Shown piece by piece: positions 8,817-20,887 of a stretch of DNA of 64,000 bases; position 1 is the first letter of the stretch, and each line of letters starts with the position of its first letter. The stretch is from positions 34,845 to 98,844 of the forward strand of contig JAJDZX010000092.1 of assembly GCA_022824395.1 (NCBI GenBank). The letters run 5' to 3'. This stretch comes from Alphaproteobacteria bacterium (GTDB lineage Bacteria > Pseudomonadota > Alphaproteobacteria > TMED109). The notes under the pieces were generated by a model, which was not told the origin of the DNA, did not search any database, and was given only the letters and a program-made list of their open reading frames with translations. Position numbers and translations under genes: made by a program.

Positions 8817-9943
8817 GCGGCTTCGTCCGGGGGACGTCGCTCCACCACCCGGAGATCGAACCCCTCGAGCCCCACGATCGGCCGCTGCGTGTGCGTCAGC
8901 AGGATCATGTCGCGGACGCCGAGGTCGCGCAGGATCTGGGCGCCGACACCGTGCTCGCGGAGGTCGCCCGGGGGCCCCTCGCCGACACTGAGTCGGCGCG
9001 CGAGTCCCGACGTCACCGATTCGCGGATCAGGACGATGACACCGCGTCCGAGAGCACTGACCGTGCGGATGGCTGCGCGAAGGGTGCCCGCGCGCTCGAG
9101 TCCCGCGGCGTCCGTGCCGCCGCCGAGTACATCGGCCAGGACATCCAGTGCATGGACGCGGACCGGAACCGGTCGGCCGTCGTCGATGCCGCCCTTGACC
9201 AGGGCCACATGCTCCACGTCGAGCACGGTGTTGCGATAGATGTACAGCTTGAAGGCGCCGGCCCCGTCGGAGAGGAAGTCGGATTCCAGCACGCGCGTCA
9301 CGATCGGATCGTGCCGCACACGCCAGGCGATGAGGTCCTCGATGGCGCCCAGATGGAGGCGATGGCGCTCGACGAATGGCACCAGGTCATCGAGTCGCGC
9401 CATTGTGCCGTCAGCCTTCATGATCTCGCAGATGACCGCGGCCGGCACGAGGCCTGCGAGACGGGCCAGGTCGACGGCCGCTTCGGTGTGGCCGGCTCGC
9501 AGGAGCACGCCCCCGTCCCGGGCGGCGAGCGGGAAGACATGGCCGGGCGTGCGCAGGTCATCGGCGGCACTGCCGGGGTCGATGGCCACCTGGATGGTGC
9601 GGGCCCGGTCGGCGGCCGAAATTCCGGTCGTCACGCCTTCACGCGCCTCGATCGGCAGCGTGAACGCAGTGTCCCTCGGGCCCGGATTGCGCCGGTCCAA
9701 GGGCTCGAGGCCAAGCTGACGGGTGCGTTCGCTGGTCAGGGCCAGGCAGATCAGCCCGCGCCCGTGAGTGGCCATGAAGTTGATGGCGTCCGGGGTCGCC
9801 ATCTGGGCAGGAATGACGAGATCCCCTTCGTTCTCCCGGCCCTCGTCGTCCACCAGCACGAACATCCGGCCATTGCGGGCGTCGTCGATCAGCGTGTCCA
9901 CCGAAGCGAAGACCTCCTGTGGACGCGCCTGGGGCGATGTCAA
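8813..9943 (-). CDS. ribB: 3,4-dihydroxy-2-butanone 4-phosphate synthase with a degenerate GTP cyclohydrolase II domain
   Basis: The protein has 376 residues. The N-terminal half (about 10-205) is an intact DHBP synthase: [29 protein letters not shown] and [14 protein letters not shown] supply the acidic, metal and substrate residues. The C-terminal half has the fold outline of GTP cyclohydrolase II, but the zinc site (normally VHSECLTGD-x-CDCG) reads [20 protein letters not shown] with no cysteine, and the GQEGRGIGL loop is missing. Only the RibB reaction is therefore expected. Such RibB proteins with a dead second domain are known in alphaproteobacteria. A separate GTP cyclohydrolase II should exist elsewhere. 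Confidence 0.92.
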   Translation of the reverse strand: MTSPQARPQEVFASVDTLIDDARNGRMFVLVDDEGRENEGDLVIPAQMATPDAINFMATHGRGLICLALTSERTRQLGLEPLDRRNPGPRDTAFTLPIEAREGVTTGISAADRARTIQVAIDPGSAADDLRTPGHVFPLAARDGGVLLRAGHTEAAVDLARLAGLVPAAVICEIMKADGTMARLDDLVPFVERHRLHLGAIEDLIAWRVRHDPIVTRVLESDFLSDGAGAFKLYIYRNTVLDVEHVALVKGGIDDGRPVPVRVHALDVLADVLGGGTDAAGLERAGTLRAAIRTVSALGRGVIVLIRESVTSGLARRLSVGEGPPGDLREHGVGAQILRDLGVRDMILLTHTQRPIVGLEGFDLRVVERRPPDEAA

Positions 9944-10545
9944 CGCACCTCTCCGGATCCGAGCCGATCCAGGGATCGGGCCACGTACCGCGCGAGGATG
10001 TCCGCCTCGAGGTTGACCAGGGTCCCGCTCGCCAGGGTGCCGAGCGTGGTGACCCGGCTCGTGTGTGGGATCAGGGTGACGGCAAACCCGTCACGGTCCA
10101 CGGCGTTGACGGTCAGCGACGTGCCGTCGACGGCAATGGATCCCTTGGGAGCGATCATGGCGGCGATGGCGTCGGGCAGCCCAATCCGCACGATGCGGCT
10201 GTCCTCCGATTCGGTCACGCCGAGAATCCTGGCGACCGCATCGACATGGCCCGTGACGATGTGGCCATCCAGTGCATCCCCCGCCCGCAGGGCGTATTCC
10301 AGGTTGATCCGGGTGCCGGTCTGCCAGGCACCCGCCGTGGTCCGCGCCCGGGTCTCCGGGGACACGTCTACGGTGAAGCCGGCCGGGTCCACAGTGGTCG
10401 CGGTGAGGCAGATCCCAGCGCACGCAATGGAGGCGCCGACCTGCAGCCCGTCGGGCATGCGGGCCGGTTCGATCCGGAACGAACGCGCGGCCGATCCCCA
10501 TGTCCCTGCGACGGTTCCTGTATCGACGACGATCCCGGTGAACAT
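9940..10545 (-). CDS. ribE: Riboflavin synthase, alpha subunit
   Basis: The 201-residue enzyme dismutates two lumazine molecules to riboflavin. The start MFTGIVVDTGTV is the invariant beginning of the family, so the ATG at 10545 is preferred over an in-frame ATG 24 codons upstream. Two barrel repeats are visible: the first carries GASIACAGICLTAT, the second GHIVTGHVDAVARI and KGSIAVDGTSLTVN. It overlaps the next gene by 4 bases. ribD ends 74 bases upstream of this start. Confidence 0.95.
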   Translation of the reverse strand: MFTGIVVDTGTVAGTWGSAARSFRIEPARMPDGLQVGASIACAGICLTATTVDPAGFTVDVSPETRARTTAGAWQTGTRINLEYALRAGDALDGHIVTGHVDAVARILGVTESEDSRIVRIGLPDAIAAMIAPKGSIAVDGTSLTVNAVDRDGFAVTLIPHTSRVTTLGTLASGTLVNLEADILARYVARSLDRLGSGEVR

Positions 10546-10619
10546 TGCTTGATTGGTACTGCCGTCGGAGACGATCGGGCGAGTGTAGTCGGAAATCGCG
10601 CCGCTTGTGCCGCCCATGG

Positions 10620-11726
10620 TCAGGGGGCCCGTTCCAGGAAGCGGACATGGTCGGGGCCGAGACGGCGGGCGCGGATGGTCCGAAAATCCGTCGTCTCGGC
10701 GAGTGCGCTACGGTCCAGCGCTCCGACCGCGGCGAGCCCGTCGCTGCCGACGACGGCATCGGTGCCGTACCACACCAGGGTGTCGACCAGCCGGTGCCAA
10801 AGCAGCGCGGTGGCGATCGTCTGGCCGCCTTCGACGAGCACGGACGTCAGGCCGCGCCCCCCCAGGGCCGCGAGGGCCGGTTCGAGGGACGGGCGCCCGC
10901 GGGAGTCGGCGGCCACCTCGACAACCTGCGCCCCCGCGGACTGAAGCTCCCGGGTGTCCGGCCGCCGCGCGGCGGCGACCAGGAGCCAGAGCGGGGCGTG
11001 GCCGAGCGTCGCTACCAGGCGACCGGAGGGCAGTGGCGTCTCGGCCCCGATCATGATGATGCGGACCGGGGAACGGTCGGCGAGGCCCGGGAGCCTGCAG
11101 GTGAGCTCGGGATCATCGCGCAGCGCCGTTCCGGCCCCCACGAGAATCCCATCGTGGCGGGCGCGGAGCAGGTGCGCGTGCTGGCGAGCCAGGGGGCCGG
11201 TCAGCCACTGGCTGGCCCCCGTGGACGTCGCAATCTGGCCGTCGAGCGAGGCCGCGAGCTTGAGCGTGACCTGCGGGCGGCCCAGGCGCACGCGGCACAG
11301 GTGCCCGGCATGAAGGCGCCTGGCATCGTCCTCGTGGAGACCGTAGGTGACGCTGATTCCGGCATCCGCGAGCAGGGCGGCGCCGGCACCATCCGTTCGC
11401 GGGTCAGGATCGCGCGCGCCGACCACCACGCGTGCGATCCCGGCCTCCGCGAGCTCCCGTGCACAGCTGGGAGTCGCGCCGTCGTGGGCACAGGGTTCGA
11501 GCGTGACGTACGCCGTGCCGCCGGGCGCCCGGTTCCCGGCCTGCGCCAAGGCTTGGGTTTCGGCGTGGGGCCGCCCGCCCGCGCCGGTCACGCCGTGGGC
11601 GGCGACGTGGCCGTCCGCCGACACCAGGACACAGCCCACCGCCGGGTTGGGCCAGGTGGTGCCGAGGGCCTGCCGACCCAGTGCGAGCGCCGTGCGCATG
11701 TGCGCCGAATCAGGAGATCGGGTCAC
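10620..11726 (-). CDS. ribD: Bifunctional diaminohydroxyphosphoribosylaminopyrimidine deaminase / uracil reductase
   Basis: The 368-residue protein performs two successive riboflavin steps. The N-terminal deaminase has HAETQA (zinc His54, catalytic Glu56) and [11 protein letters not shown] (Cys79 and Cys88 as zinc ligands). The C-terminal reductase begins around residue 150 ([17 protein letters not shown]) and ends with [13 protein letters not shown], its NADPH-binding region. Its start overlaps nrdR by 17 bases. The length is normal and both halves look intact. Confidence 0.96.
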   Translation of the reverse strand: MTRSPDSAHMRTALALGRQALGTTWPNPAVGCVLVSADGHVAAHGVTGAGGRPHAETQALAQAGNRAPGGTAYVTLEPCAHDGATPSCARELAEAGIARVVVGARDPDPRTDGAGAALLADAGISVTYGLHEDDARRLHAGHLCRVRLGRPQVTLKLAASLDGQIATSTGASQWLTGPLARQHAHLLRARHDGILVGAGTALRDDPELTCRLPGLADRSPVRIIMIGAETPLPSGRLVATLGHAPLWLLVAAARRPDTRELQSAGAQVVEVAADSRGRPSLEPALAALGGRGLTSVLVEGGQTIATALLWHRLVDTLVWYGTDAVVGSDGLAAVGALDRSALAETTDFRTIRARRLGPDHVRFLERAP

Positions 11727-12174
11727 CGTCCCGGAGGCTTTCGACCGCTCTCTCGAATTCCTCGACTTCGCGGAAGTCGCGGTAGACCGAGGCGTAACGC
11801 ACGTACGCGACCTCGTCGATCTGCTTCAGGGTCTGCATCACCAGACCGCCGATCTCGGTGGAGCGGAATTCGGACTGGCCCGAGGTCTCGAGCCGCCGCA
11901 CGATGCCGTTGGCCGCCTGCTCGATCCGCTCCGGCCCGACGTCGCGCTTGCGCAGGGCGATCTCCATGGAGCGGACCAGCTTGTCCCGGTTGAACGGAAC
12001 CCGCTCACCGCTGCGCTTGACGATCATCAGTTCCCTGAGGTGCACGCGCTCGTACGTGGTGAAACGGAGCCCGCATCCCTCGCAGGTACGGCGGCGGCGG
12101 GTCACGGTCTTGTTTTCGTCGGGGCGGGAATCGGTTACCCGCGTTTCGTCGGCACCGCAGAACGGACAGCGCAT
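11710..12174 (-). CDS. nrdR: Transcriptional repressor NrdR
   Basis: The 154-residue repressor of ribonucleotide reductase genes has an N-terminal zinc ribbon (CPFC at residues 3-6, CEGC at 31-34) and an ATP-cone domain ([20 protein letters not shown] onward) that senses ATP/d[17 protein letters not shown] is the usual end of the cone. The start codon overlaps the glyA stop by one base. The order glyA-nrdR-ribD is typical of proteobacteria. No NrdR box could be assigned in this window. Confidence 0.97.
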   Translation of the reverse strand: MRCPFCGADETRVTDSRPDENKTVTRRRRTCEGCGLRFTTYERVHLRELMIVKRSGERVPFNRDKLVRSMEIALRKRDVGPERIEQAANGIVRRLETSGQSEFRSTEIGGLVMQTLKQIDEVAYVRYASVYRDFREVEEFERAVESLRDGDPIS

Positions 12175-13487
12175 CAGGGCCCTCCCGGCGACTGACTGCC
12201 AAGTTCGGGGTACAGGGGAAACCTGCAGGTCAGTTCCTCCACCCGTTGCCGCACCTCCGTTTCGACAGCGGCATTGGCGTCGCCTGTCGGGCCGTTCGCG
12301 CGAAGGCCCTCGAGGACGTCCGCGATGAGGGTCCCGACGGTTTCGAACTCCGGCACGTCAAAACCGCGCGTGGTGGCGGCCGGCGAACCCAGCCGAATCC
12401 CTGAGGTCACCAGCGGCGGCCGCGGGTCGTTCGGCACGGCGTTCTTGTTGCAGGTGAGCCCGGCCCGCTCAAGCGCCTGCTCGGCATCACGCCCGGTGAC
12501 GTCATGGCCGCGCAAGTCCACCAGCACGATGTGCGTGTCGGTGCCGCCCGAGACGATGGCGAATCCGCGCGCCTGCAGGACGCGGGCCAATGCCTCGGCA
12601 TTGGCGCACACGCGACCGATGTAGGTGCGGAAGTCCGGCTGCAGGGCCTCTCCGAGGGCAACCGCCTTGCCGGCGATCACGTGCATCAGCGGGCCGCCCT
12701 GCAGTCCGGGAAACACGGCCCGGTCGATCCGCTTCCCCATGTCGGGATCATCGGTGAGGAGCATGCCTCCGCGCGGCCCCCGCAGAGTCTTGTGGGTCGT
12801 GGTCGAGACAATGTGCGCATGCGGCAACGGCGACGGGTAACGCCCGGCGGCGATGAGACCGGCGTAGTGGGCGACATCCGCCATCAGAAACGCGCCGACC
12901 GAGTCGGCAACGGCCCGGAAGCGATCGAAGTCGATCGTCCGGCTGTAGGCGGAAGCGCCGGCGATGATCAGTTGCGGGCGCGCCTCCTCGGCCCTGGCGG
13001 CGACCTCCGCGTAGTCGATGCGATCGTCGCGGCCGAGGCCGTAGAAGGCCGTCCGGAACCAGCGGCCGGACAGGTTGGGCGCGTTGCCGTGGGTCAGGTG
13101 CCCGCCGGCGGCGAGGCTCATGCCGAGGACCGTGTCGCCCGGCTTGATCAACGCCAGGAAGGCGGCCTGGTTGGCTGCCGATCCCGAATGCGGCTGCACG
13201 TTCGCGTGGGCGCAGTCGAACAGTTCGCGCGCGCGGCGGATGGCGAGGTCCTCCACCACGTCGACGGCCGCGCAGCCGCCGTAGTAGCGGCGGCCCGGGT
13301 AGCCTTCGGCGTACTTGTTGGTCAGCACCGTTCCCTGCGCGGCGAGCACCGCCGCACTGGTGAAGTTCTCGGAGGCAATCAGCTCGATCGTGGCGCGCTG
13401 GCGCTCGAGCTCAAGGTCCAGCCCGGCCATGACCTCGGGGTCACCGGCGAGCGGCCGGGCCGCACCGGGCAGCGGTCGGGGTTGCAC
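12174..13487 (-). CDS. glyA: Serine hydroxymethyltransferase
   Basis: The 437-residue PLP enzyme converts serine and tetrahydrofolate to glycine and methylene-THF, the main source of one-carbon units. [10 protein letters not shown] (near residue 35), [17 protein letters not shown] (56-72) and the cofactor lysine K233 in [14 protein letters not shown] are all present. The GTG start at 13487 gives the usual short lead-in before DPEV. An ATG at 13430 would cut into the conserved N-terminal arm, and upstream codons belong to out-of-frame rpiB sequence. It is 26 bases downstream of rpiB. Confidence 0.95.
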   Translation of the reverse strand: MQPRPLPGAARPLAGDPEVMAGLDLELERQRATIELIASENFTSAAVLAAQGTVLTNKYAEGYPGRRYYGGCAAVDVVEDLAIRRARELFDCAHANVQPHSGSAANQAAFLALIKPGDTVLGMSLAAGGHLTHGNAPNLSGRWFRTAFYGLGRDDRIDYAEVAARAEEARPQLIIAGASAYSRTIDFDRFRAVADSVGAFLMADVAHYAGLIAAGRYPSPLPHAHIVSTTTHKTLRGPRGGMLLTDDPDMGKRIDRAVFPGLQGGPLMHVIAGKAVALGEALQPDFRTYIGRVCANAEALARVLQARGFAIVSGGTDTHIVLVDLRGHDVTGRDAEQALERAGLTCNKNAVPNDPRPPLVTSGIRLGSPAATTRGFDVPEFETVGTLIADVLEGLRANGPTGDANAAVETEVRQRVEELTCRFPLYPELGSQSPGGP

Positions 13488-13513
13488 GTTGGGACGTCCG
13501 GTCAACGTGCTGG

Positions 13514-13960
13514 TCAACCGAGCTTGCGGACGCGTGCCGCGTGCCGCCCGGCTTCGAAATCGGTCGCGAGAAACGTCTGCAGGCAGTGCCAGGCGGTTTC
13601 CGGATCGATGATCCGCGCCCCGAGGGCCAGCACGTTGGCGTCGTTGTGGGCGCGGGCCAGCCGGGCGGTGTCGGCGTCGTGGCTGGGGGCGCAGCGGATG
13701 CCGGGATGCCGGTTCGCGGCCATGCAGATGCCAAGCCCGGTGCCACAGATCGCCACGCCACGCCACGCGTCGCCGCGCAGCAGGACCTCGGCCAGCCCGT
13801 TGCCGAAATCGGGATAGTCCACCGGCTGCTCGGAGTCCGTACCCAGGTCCAGCACCGGGGTCCCGGTTTCGGCAAGCCGGTCGCGCAACTGCTCCTTGAG
13901 CGCGTAGCCGGCGTGGTCTGCCGCAAACGCGACGGGGCCCTTGTCGTGGTGCAGGTTCAT
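13514..13960 (-). CDS. rpiB: Ribose-5-phosphate isomerase B
   Basis: The 148-residue RpiB/LacA-type isomerase interconverts ribose 5-phosphate and ribulose 5-phosphate. The start has [14 protein letters not shown] and the core has [20 protein letters not shown] with the catalytic Cys, followed by [14 protein letters not shown]. It directly precedes glyA, a pairing frequent in alphaproteobacteria. Ribulose 5-phosphate is also the substrate of the RibB enzyme encoded downstream, so the block brings together precursor supply and riboflavin synthesis. Confidence 0.95.
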   Translation of the reverse strand: MNLHHDKGPVAFAADHAGYALKEQLRDRLAETGTPVLDLGTDSEQPVDYPDFGNGLAEVLLRGDAWRGVAICGTGLGICMAANRHPGIRCAPSHDADTARLARAHNDANVLALGARIIDPETAWHCLQTFLATDFEAGRHAARVRKLG

Positions 13961-14004
13961 CCGTCTGTCCCCGGAGGGACCTCCCGTCGCGGCGCCGGGG
14001 CCGT

Positions 14005-14970
14005 TCAGCGGATGTCCGAGGCCACCATGCGGCCCTCCTCGGCGAGCGCCCGAAATGCGTGGAACGTGCCCTCGACGCCTTCGGCGGGATCGACCGAGCC
14101 GTACTCCCCGAGGTGGGCGCGGACGGGCTCGTCCGACAGGTCCGCCGGGAAGGGGAGCGGATCGCCATCGATGGCGATGCTGGAGTCGGGCGCCAGCGTC
14201 CGCACCTGATCCACGATCGCTTCCACCGTGGTGGACGGTCCGTTGATGTCGAAGACCGGCGCGCCGTCGCCATCGCGTGCCGCGATCTGGATGAACGCGG
14301 ACGCCACTTCGCCGGCGTGCAGGAAGGAGACCGGGCCGCGGAAGGGGACGGTGTAGGGCACACCGAGGGCAGCCGCCTGGATGGCGACCGTCGTCTTCGA
14401 GGTCACGCCCTGATCGCGGCCGACGCCCTGGACGACGCTCGGGCGCAGGCCGACGCTCGGGACCTGCCAGTCCTGCCAGTAGACCGCCGCGATCTGCTCA
14501 CCGCACGTCTTGTAGGCGCCGTACAGGGTCTTGAGGTAGGGACTGTCGGGAAAGAAGCTGTGGGCGGCGATGGAACTCGCGTAACCGACGCGCCGGATTC
14601 CTTCCTGGCGGGCGGCTTCGAACACGTTGGCGGTACCGACCACGTTGACCCTGGCGCCGCCGATGGGATCGGCCTTGCAGAAGGGCACCTGTAGGGCGGC
14701 GAGATGGATGATGGCCTGGCAGCCGGCGGCCGCCTCCCGGACGGCGTCCGGATCAGCGATGTCGCCGGCTACCCAGGTCACCCGGTCCAGTTCTTCCTCC
14801 GTCATCAGCAGCCCGGGCCGGCGCGGAGCCGGATCGAGATCGAAGCCGGTGACGTCGACGCCGGCACGTACCAGGAGCGCCAGTGCCCAGGCTCCGATAC
14901 AGCCCCCGGACCCGGTGACGAGAATCCGGCCCGACCACGCGTTGCCGTTCACGGAAAAACGATCCAGCAT
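14005..14970 (-). CDS. NAD-dependent epimerase/dehydratase (extended SDR)
   Basis: The 321-residue Rossmann enzyme has an NAD-binding GSGGCIG near residue 20, an [12 protein letters not shown] strand after the third beta-alpha unit and the catalytic YGAYK motif (Tyr/Lys three apart). This is the extended short-chain dehydrogenase pattern of nucleotide-sugar epimerases and related sugar-acid dehydrogenases. The substrate is not evident; no polysaccharide cluster surrounds it. It is encoded on the same strand as rpiB, 44 bases upstream of it, and could be the first gene of that transcript. Confidence 0.8.
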   Translation of the reverse strand: MLDRFSVNGNAWSGRILVTGSGGCIGAWALALLVRAGVDVTGFDLDPAPRRPGLLMTEEELDRVTWVAGDIADPDAVREAAAGCQAIIHLAALQVPFCKADPIGGARVNVVGTANVFEAARQEGIRRVGYASSIAAHSFFPDSPYLKTLYGAYKTCGEQIAAVYWQDWQVPSVGLRPSVVQGVGRDQGVTSKTTVAIQAAALGVPYTVPFRGPVSFLHAGEVASAFIQIAARDGDGAPVFDINGPSTTVEAIVDQVRTLAPDSSIAIDGDPLPFPADLSDEPVRAHLGEYGSVDPAEGVEGTFHAFRALAEEGRMVASDIR

Positions 14971-15056
14971 CGAAGGGCCTCCCTGGCAGTGATGCGCGCA
15001 TCCGCATTATGGCCCCCGCGGTGTTGTCCGCAACGCGACCGCGGGGGCCTGCCCGG

Positions 15057-16394
15057 TCAGGCGGCGGCGGCGGTCACCGCGGCCGCGGCGGCCGTCAGCG
15101 CTTGCCGCAGGTCGGCCAGAATGTCGTCGATGTGCTCGATGCCGACGGAGAGCCGGACATAGCCATCGGTCACGCCGGTCTTCAGCTGATCCTCGGGCGA
15201 CAGCTGCGAATGGGTCGTCGTCGCCGGGTGGATGGCCAGGCTGCGCGCATCGCCGATGTTGGCGAGGTGGTAGTGCAGTTGCAGGGCGTCGATGAACGCC
15301 CGGCCCGCGGCCCTTCCCCCGGCCAGCTCGAACCCGACGAGACCGCCGAGCCCCCCGGTCAGGTAGGTGTCGGCGCGACGGCGGGCCTCGCCCGTCATGA
15401 GGCTTGGATGGATCACGTGCGTGACGCCCGGCGCATCGCTCAGGAACTCGGCGACCCGCGTGGCGTTCCGGCAGTGTTCGCGGATGCGCAGCGGCAGCGT
15501 CTCGAGGCCCTGGAGGATGAGGAAGGCGTTGAACGGGCTCAGCGGAGCTCCCAGGTCGCGCAGGAGGGTGGTCCGGGCCTTCAGGATGTAGGCGATCGGC
15601 CCGAGCGGCTTGGCGGCCTCCGCCCAGACGGCGCCGTGATAGCTCGGATCCGGTGAGTTCAAGGTCGGCTGGCGTTCGGGATGCGCCGACCAGTCGAAGT
15701 TGCCGCCGTCAACCAGGAGGCCGCCGATGGAATTGCCATGTCCACCAATGTACTTGGTCGCGGAGTGCACCACGATCGCGGCTCCGTGCTCGAACGGCTT
15801 GCAGAGCACCGGGCAGGCGGTGTTGTCCATGACGAGCGGGATTCCCAGCTCGCGCCCGATGTCCGCCACTTCGCGGATCGGGAAGACGTTGAGCTTCGGG
15901 TTGGGCAGCGTTTCCGCGTAGTAGGCGCGGGTCCGGTCGTCGGTGGCCCGCCGGAACGCCTCCGGATCCGCCGGATCCACGAAGCGGATCTCCAGTCCCT
16001 GGTCCTGGAGCGTGTTGGCAAACAGGTTCCAGGTGCCGCCGTAGAGGTCGGTGGAACTCACCACGTTGTCGCCCGCCCGCGCGACGTTCTGGAGGGCAAA
16101 CGCGGAGGCGGCCTGCCCCGAGGCGAGCGCGAGCGCCGCCGCGCCGCCTTCCAGAGCCGCGACCCGCTGCTCGAGGACGTCGCAGGTCGGGTTCATGATC
16201 CGCGAGTAGATGTTGCCGAGTTCGCTGAGCGCGAACAGGTTGGCGGCATGTTCCGTGTCGCGGAACTGGTACGACGTGGTCTGGTGGATCGGTACGGCCA
16301 CGGAACCGGTCGTCGGGTCGGCCCGGTGGCCGATGTGCAGCACCTGGGTCGCTGCGTGAGAACTGGCGGGTACGCCGCCGTTGGAGTTCGACAT
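15057..16394 (-). CDS. metY: O-acetylhomoserine sulfhydrylase (aminocarboxypropyltransferase)
   Basis: The 445-residue PLP enzyme adds sulfide to O-acetyl- (or O-succinyl-) homoserine to give homocysteine, the direct route to methionine. Features are VLHIGHRADPTTGSVAVPIH, RIMNPTCDVLEQRVAALEGG and the cofactor lysine K214 in VHSATKYIGGHG. At 445 residues it is longer than gamma-synthases (about 390), which is typical of MetY. The ATG at 16394 has GGGGAGAC upstream and is preferred over a GTG 57 bases earlier. A SAM-II riboswitch lies upstream, so expression should fall when SAM is plentiful. The Ala-rich tail is low complexity. Confidence 0.93.
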   Translation of the reverse strand: MSNSNGGVPASSHAATQVLHIGHRADPTTGSVAVPIHQTTSYQFRDTEHAANLFALSELGNIYSRIMNPTCDVLEQRVAALEGGAAALALASGQAASAFALQNVARAGDNVVSSTDLYGGTWNLFANTLQDQGLEIRFVDPADPEAFRRATDDRTRAYYAETLPNPKLNVFPIREVADIGRELGIPLVMDNTACPVLCKPFEHGAAIVVHSATKYIGGHGNSIGGLLVDGGNFDWSAHPERQPTLNSPDPSYHGAVWAEAAKPLGPIAYILKARTTLLRDLGAPLSPFNAFLILQGLETLPLRIREHCRNATRVAEFLSDAPGVTHVIHPSLMTGEARRRADTYLTGGLGGLVGFELAGGRAAGRAFIDALQLHYHLANIGDARSLAIHPATTTHSQLSPEDQLKTGVTDGYVRLSVGIEHIDDILADLRQALTAAAAAVTAAAA

Positions 16395-16538
16395 CGTGTC
16401 TCCCCTTGGCCCGCCCGGCGCTGGCGCGCCGACGGTCCGACGTTCCAGCACTTGGAGGTGCGCGGGGGGAGTTTCACGGAGGAGAGATCGGCAGCGGCCT
16501 CGGCCGCCCGGGCTCTCGTCGGCGGCTTCTCCCTGCCA

Positions 16539-16592
16539 CCGCTTTAGCCGGATTTGTTAAGCGCCCGCAAGCTGGAACTCAAATCGGCGCTG
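16539..16592 (-). promoter_or_regulatory. SAM-II riboswitch upstream of metY
   Basis: On the minus strand, stem P1 is AGCGCC (16591-16586) with GGCGCT (16565-16560). The loop segment GATTTG (16585-16580) is exactly complementary to CAAATC (16556-16551), forming the H-type pseudoknot that defines SAM-II. GCTTGC, TTAACA and GGCTAAAGCGG match the conserved positions of the class. The element lies about 145 nt upstream of the metY ATG. SAM-II elements control metA/metX/metY/metZ genes, mainly in alphaproteobacteria. Confidence 0.9.
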
Positions 16593-16649
16593 AGCCGACC
16601 ATAGTGGGTCGGCGTGACCGGGACAAGAGGTTGGCCGGCGACGACCCGG

Positions 16650-17633
16650 TCAGTGCTCCCGGACCGTGACCACGGCCTTGCCCCTGACCTCACGATTGCG
16701 CAGGGCCCGCAAGGCGTCGGGCACGCCGGTCAGCGGCACGGTAAGTTCCACGTGCGGGCGGATGACGCCTTCAGCCTGCCAGGCCAGCAGACGTTCCATG
16801 TTGCCCCGGTGGGCGGCCGGGTCGCGTTCCACCCAGGCCCCCCAGAACACGCCGACGATCGAACAGCCCTTGAGCAGTGGAAGATTCGCCGGCGCCGAGG
16901 GAATCGTCCCCGACGTGAACCCGATCACGAGGAGCCGTCCGTTCCAGTTGATGCAGCGGAGCGACTGATCAAAGACATCGCCCCCGACCGGGTCGTAGAT
17001 GACGTCGGCGCCGTGGCTGCCGGTCAACTCCTTGACGCGGTCCTTGAAAGGGCCGTCGGCGTAGTTGATGCCGTCGTCGGCGCCGTGGGCGCGGGCGAAT
17101 GCCAGTTTGGCGTCCGTTCCCGCCGTGGCGATCACCCGGGCGCCGAGGGCCTTGCCGATTTCGACGGCGGCCAGGCCGACGCCGCCGGCGGCACCGTGCA
17201 CCAGAAGCGTCTCTCCGGCCTGGAGGTCAGCGCGCTGGATCAGCGCATGGGCGGAGGTTCCGTAGGTCAGCAGCAGCGTCGCCGCGACCTGGTAGTCCAG
17301 CTGGTCCGGCAGCTTTACCGCCTTGCGGGCCGGGGCGCAGACTTCCTCCGCGAACGCGCCGTGGCTGGCCGGGGCCATCACGCGGTCGCCCGGGGCCAGG
17401 TCCACGACGTCCCGGCCGACCTCGATCACTTCGCCCGCACATTCGGAACCCGGCGTGAAGGGGAATTCGGGACGGATCTGGTACTTGCCTTCGACGATCA
17501 GGATGTCCGGGAAATTCACACCGGCTGCATGGACGCGGATCCGGACCTCGTCGGCGGCCGGTGCCGGCGAGCTGACGTCACCGACCGTCAGCGACTCGAT
17601 GGGGCCAAAGGCGTGGCAGAGGACAGCTTTCAT
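16650..17633 (-). CDS. NADPH:quinone oxidoreductase-like MDR enzyme (zinc-free)
   Basis: The 327-residue medium-chain reductase starts MKAVLCHAFGP. It has AAGVNFPDILIVEGKY in the catalytic domain and a dinucleotide-binding HGAAGGVGLAAVEIGKALGA near residue 145. The zinc-binding cysteines of alcohol dehydrogenases are absent, as in the QOR/acryloyl-CoA reductase branch. Its substrate may be a quinone or an enoyl-CoA; context does not decide. The start at 17633 is the family-conserved MKAV and not the ATG six codons upstream. Confidence 0.87.
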   Translation of the reverse strand: MKAVLCHAFGPIESLTVGDVSSPAPAADEVRIRVHAAGVNFPDILIVEGKYQIRPEFPFTPGSECAGEVIEVGRDVVDLAPGDRVMAPASHGAFAEEVCAPARKAVKLPDQLDYQVAATLLLTYGTSAHALIQRADLQAGETLLVHGAAGGVGLAAVEIGKALGARVIATAGTDAKLAFARAHGADDGINYADGPFKDRVKELTGSHGADVIYDPVGGDVFDQSLRCINWNGRLLVIGFTSGTIPSAPANLPLLKGCSIVGVFWGAWVERDPAAHRGNMERLLAWQAEGVIRPHVELTVPLTGVPDALRALRNREVRGKAVVTVREH

Positions 17634-17729
17634 GGGACCTCGCGGCGGCAAGCGGTATTGGGAACGGGCAGGGCGTCGCCCGGGCGTCCGGCATCGTGGC
17701 AGAGCGGACCGGCAGCGCGGGCGCGGCAG

Positions 17730-18524
17730 CTAGCCGGCAGGAAGCTCGAAATGGAAGATTGCCATCCCGATCCGGGTGGGCGTCTGCAGGCGCACCGGCA
17801 CCATGAGAGCATCGCCATAGGCGCGGAACCAGATTTCTCCCTCCATGGGGGGCTTGCGGAGGTGACGCTCGCTGAACCCGGCCACGCGGAGGCTTTGAAA
17901 TGCACATCGCTTGGCATCAGCCGGCCCTGGATTCGCTAGCTGGGGGTCCGCTGCCAGGTCATTACCCGGGTCGGTCAGGACCAGGTTGCTTCGCGTCTTG
18001 CCGTCGAACACGCGAATCGTCTGGTCGCAGCGTCCGGTGCGCGCCAGTACCATCCCTGCGGAAAGCACCGCGCTCGCCGGATCGAGCACGTGGCGCCGTT
18101 CCTCGGACGGTACCGGAACGGGATACGGCTCCGCCCCCTCGGGAAGGATCGTCTCGGCGATGCCGGCGCGGAACCGCACGTGCCGTTCGACATGTCCGGC
18201 CCGGTGATAGCGCCTCGACTGGTACACGGCCGGCTGCAATCCCGACACGTGTTCGGCCGCCAGCGTACCCTCCACCTCCAGTTCGAATCCCCACTGGAAA
18301 AGCAGTCGGATCAGTCCCTGCGATTCGGCATTGAAGCGCACGGAATAGCTGTCGTCCCGGACGTCGAAGTGCAGCACCGCGTCGCCGGCGTGGAACCCGC
18401 CGACATAGGCTGAGCCGATCAAGGCGAACGACGGGACAGCGGGAGCCGAGGGAGGCACCGCGTGGGAGTAAGGTGCAGTGAAATAAAGGAGACACGCGAG
18501 GGCCGGCAGGGCGAATCGGGGCAC
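17730..18524 (-). CDS. DUF3108 domain-containing periplasmic protein
   Basis: The 264-residue protein has an N-terminal signal peptide (about residues 1-22, ending SHA). The mature part has the DUF3108 pattern: GGFHAGDAVLHFDV at the start, a repeated beta-strand arrangement, a DPASAVLSAGM segment after a linker, and FDGKTRSNLVLTD. DUF3108 proteins form a large beta-sheet and are secreted; in alphaproteobacteria their role is unknown, possibly in the envelope. It sits between a quinone reductase and the divergent thiC and is probably its own transcription unit. Confidence 0.75.
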   Translation of the reverse strand: MPRFALPALACLLYFTAPYSHAVPPSAPAVPSFALIGSAYVGGFHAGDAVLHFDVRDDSYSVRFNAESQGLIRLLFQWGFELEVEGTLAAEHVSGLQPAVYQSRRYHRAGHVERHVRFRAGIAETILPEGAEPYPVPVPSEERRHVLDPASAVLSAGMVLARTGRCDQTIRVFDGKTRSNLVLTDPGNDLAADPQLANPGPADAKRCAFQSLRVAGFSERHLRKPPMEGEIWFRAYGDALMVPVRLQTPTRIGMAIFHFELPAG

Positions 18525-18777
18525 AGGACACCAACTGTAACGCGATGACAGGGAGCCGGCCGGGACGCTCCGCCCGCGCCTGCGCTGACGAAGGCAGCGC
18601 CCCTGGCTGCGGATCCGGGACCCGGCGGCGCACCAACGTCTGGAGGCCAGGACCGTTTGGTGCAGGACAGTCTACGGCCGGACAGGGTTTGCGCAACGGC
18701 ATTCCCGACGGCCGCGCCGGCGCAGGTACGTGGCGGATTGACGTCAGCCGCGGTTCGGCGCAAACTTCACCTTACGT

Positions 18778-20751
<1,974 letters not shown>

Positions 20752-20817
20752 GTGTGTGTGCGCGGGGGAGACTCTGCGCGCACCCACTGGCCGGTCGGGC
20801 GGGCAGTTCAGGCACCG

Positions 20818-20837
20818 CCGCCCCCCGCCGGGGGCGG
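20818..20837. terminator. GC hairpin between convergent thiC and hydratase genes
   Basis: An 8-bp perfect stem, CCGCCCCC and GGGGGCGG, encloses a 4-base loop. It lies in the 136-bp gap where thiC and the next gene converge, where a two-way terminator is expected. No T-run follows on either strand, so intrinsic termination is uncertain. Confidence 0.35.
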
Positions 20838-20887
20838 ACCGGTCACCCGGGACGCCGGCCAAACGGGTCGGGGGTCGGTCTCCCCGA

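Noticed and set aside
8660..10552. 630-codon plus-strand frame opposite ribH, ribB and ribE
   Set aside because: The minus-strand genes overlap by 4 bases each and carry all family motifs; the plus-strand frame carries none.
13488..14363. N-terminal extension of the glyA frame across rpiB
   Set aside because: The extension is out of frame with rpiB and unlike any protein; GlyA homology starts near the GTG at 13487.
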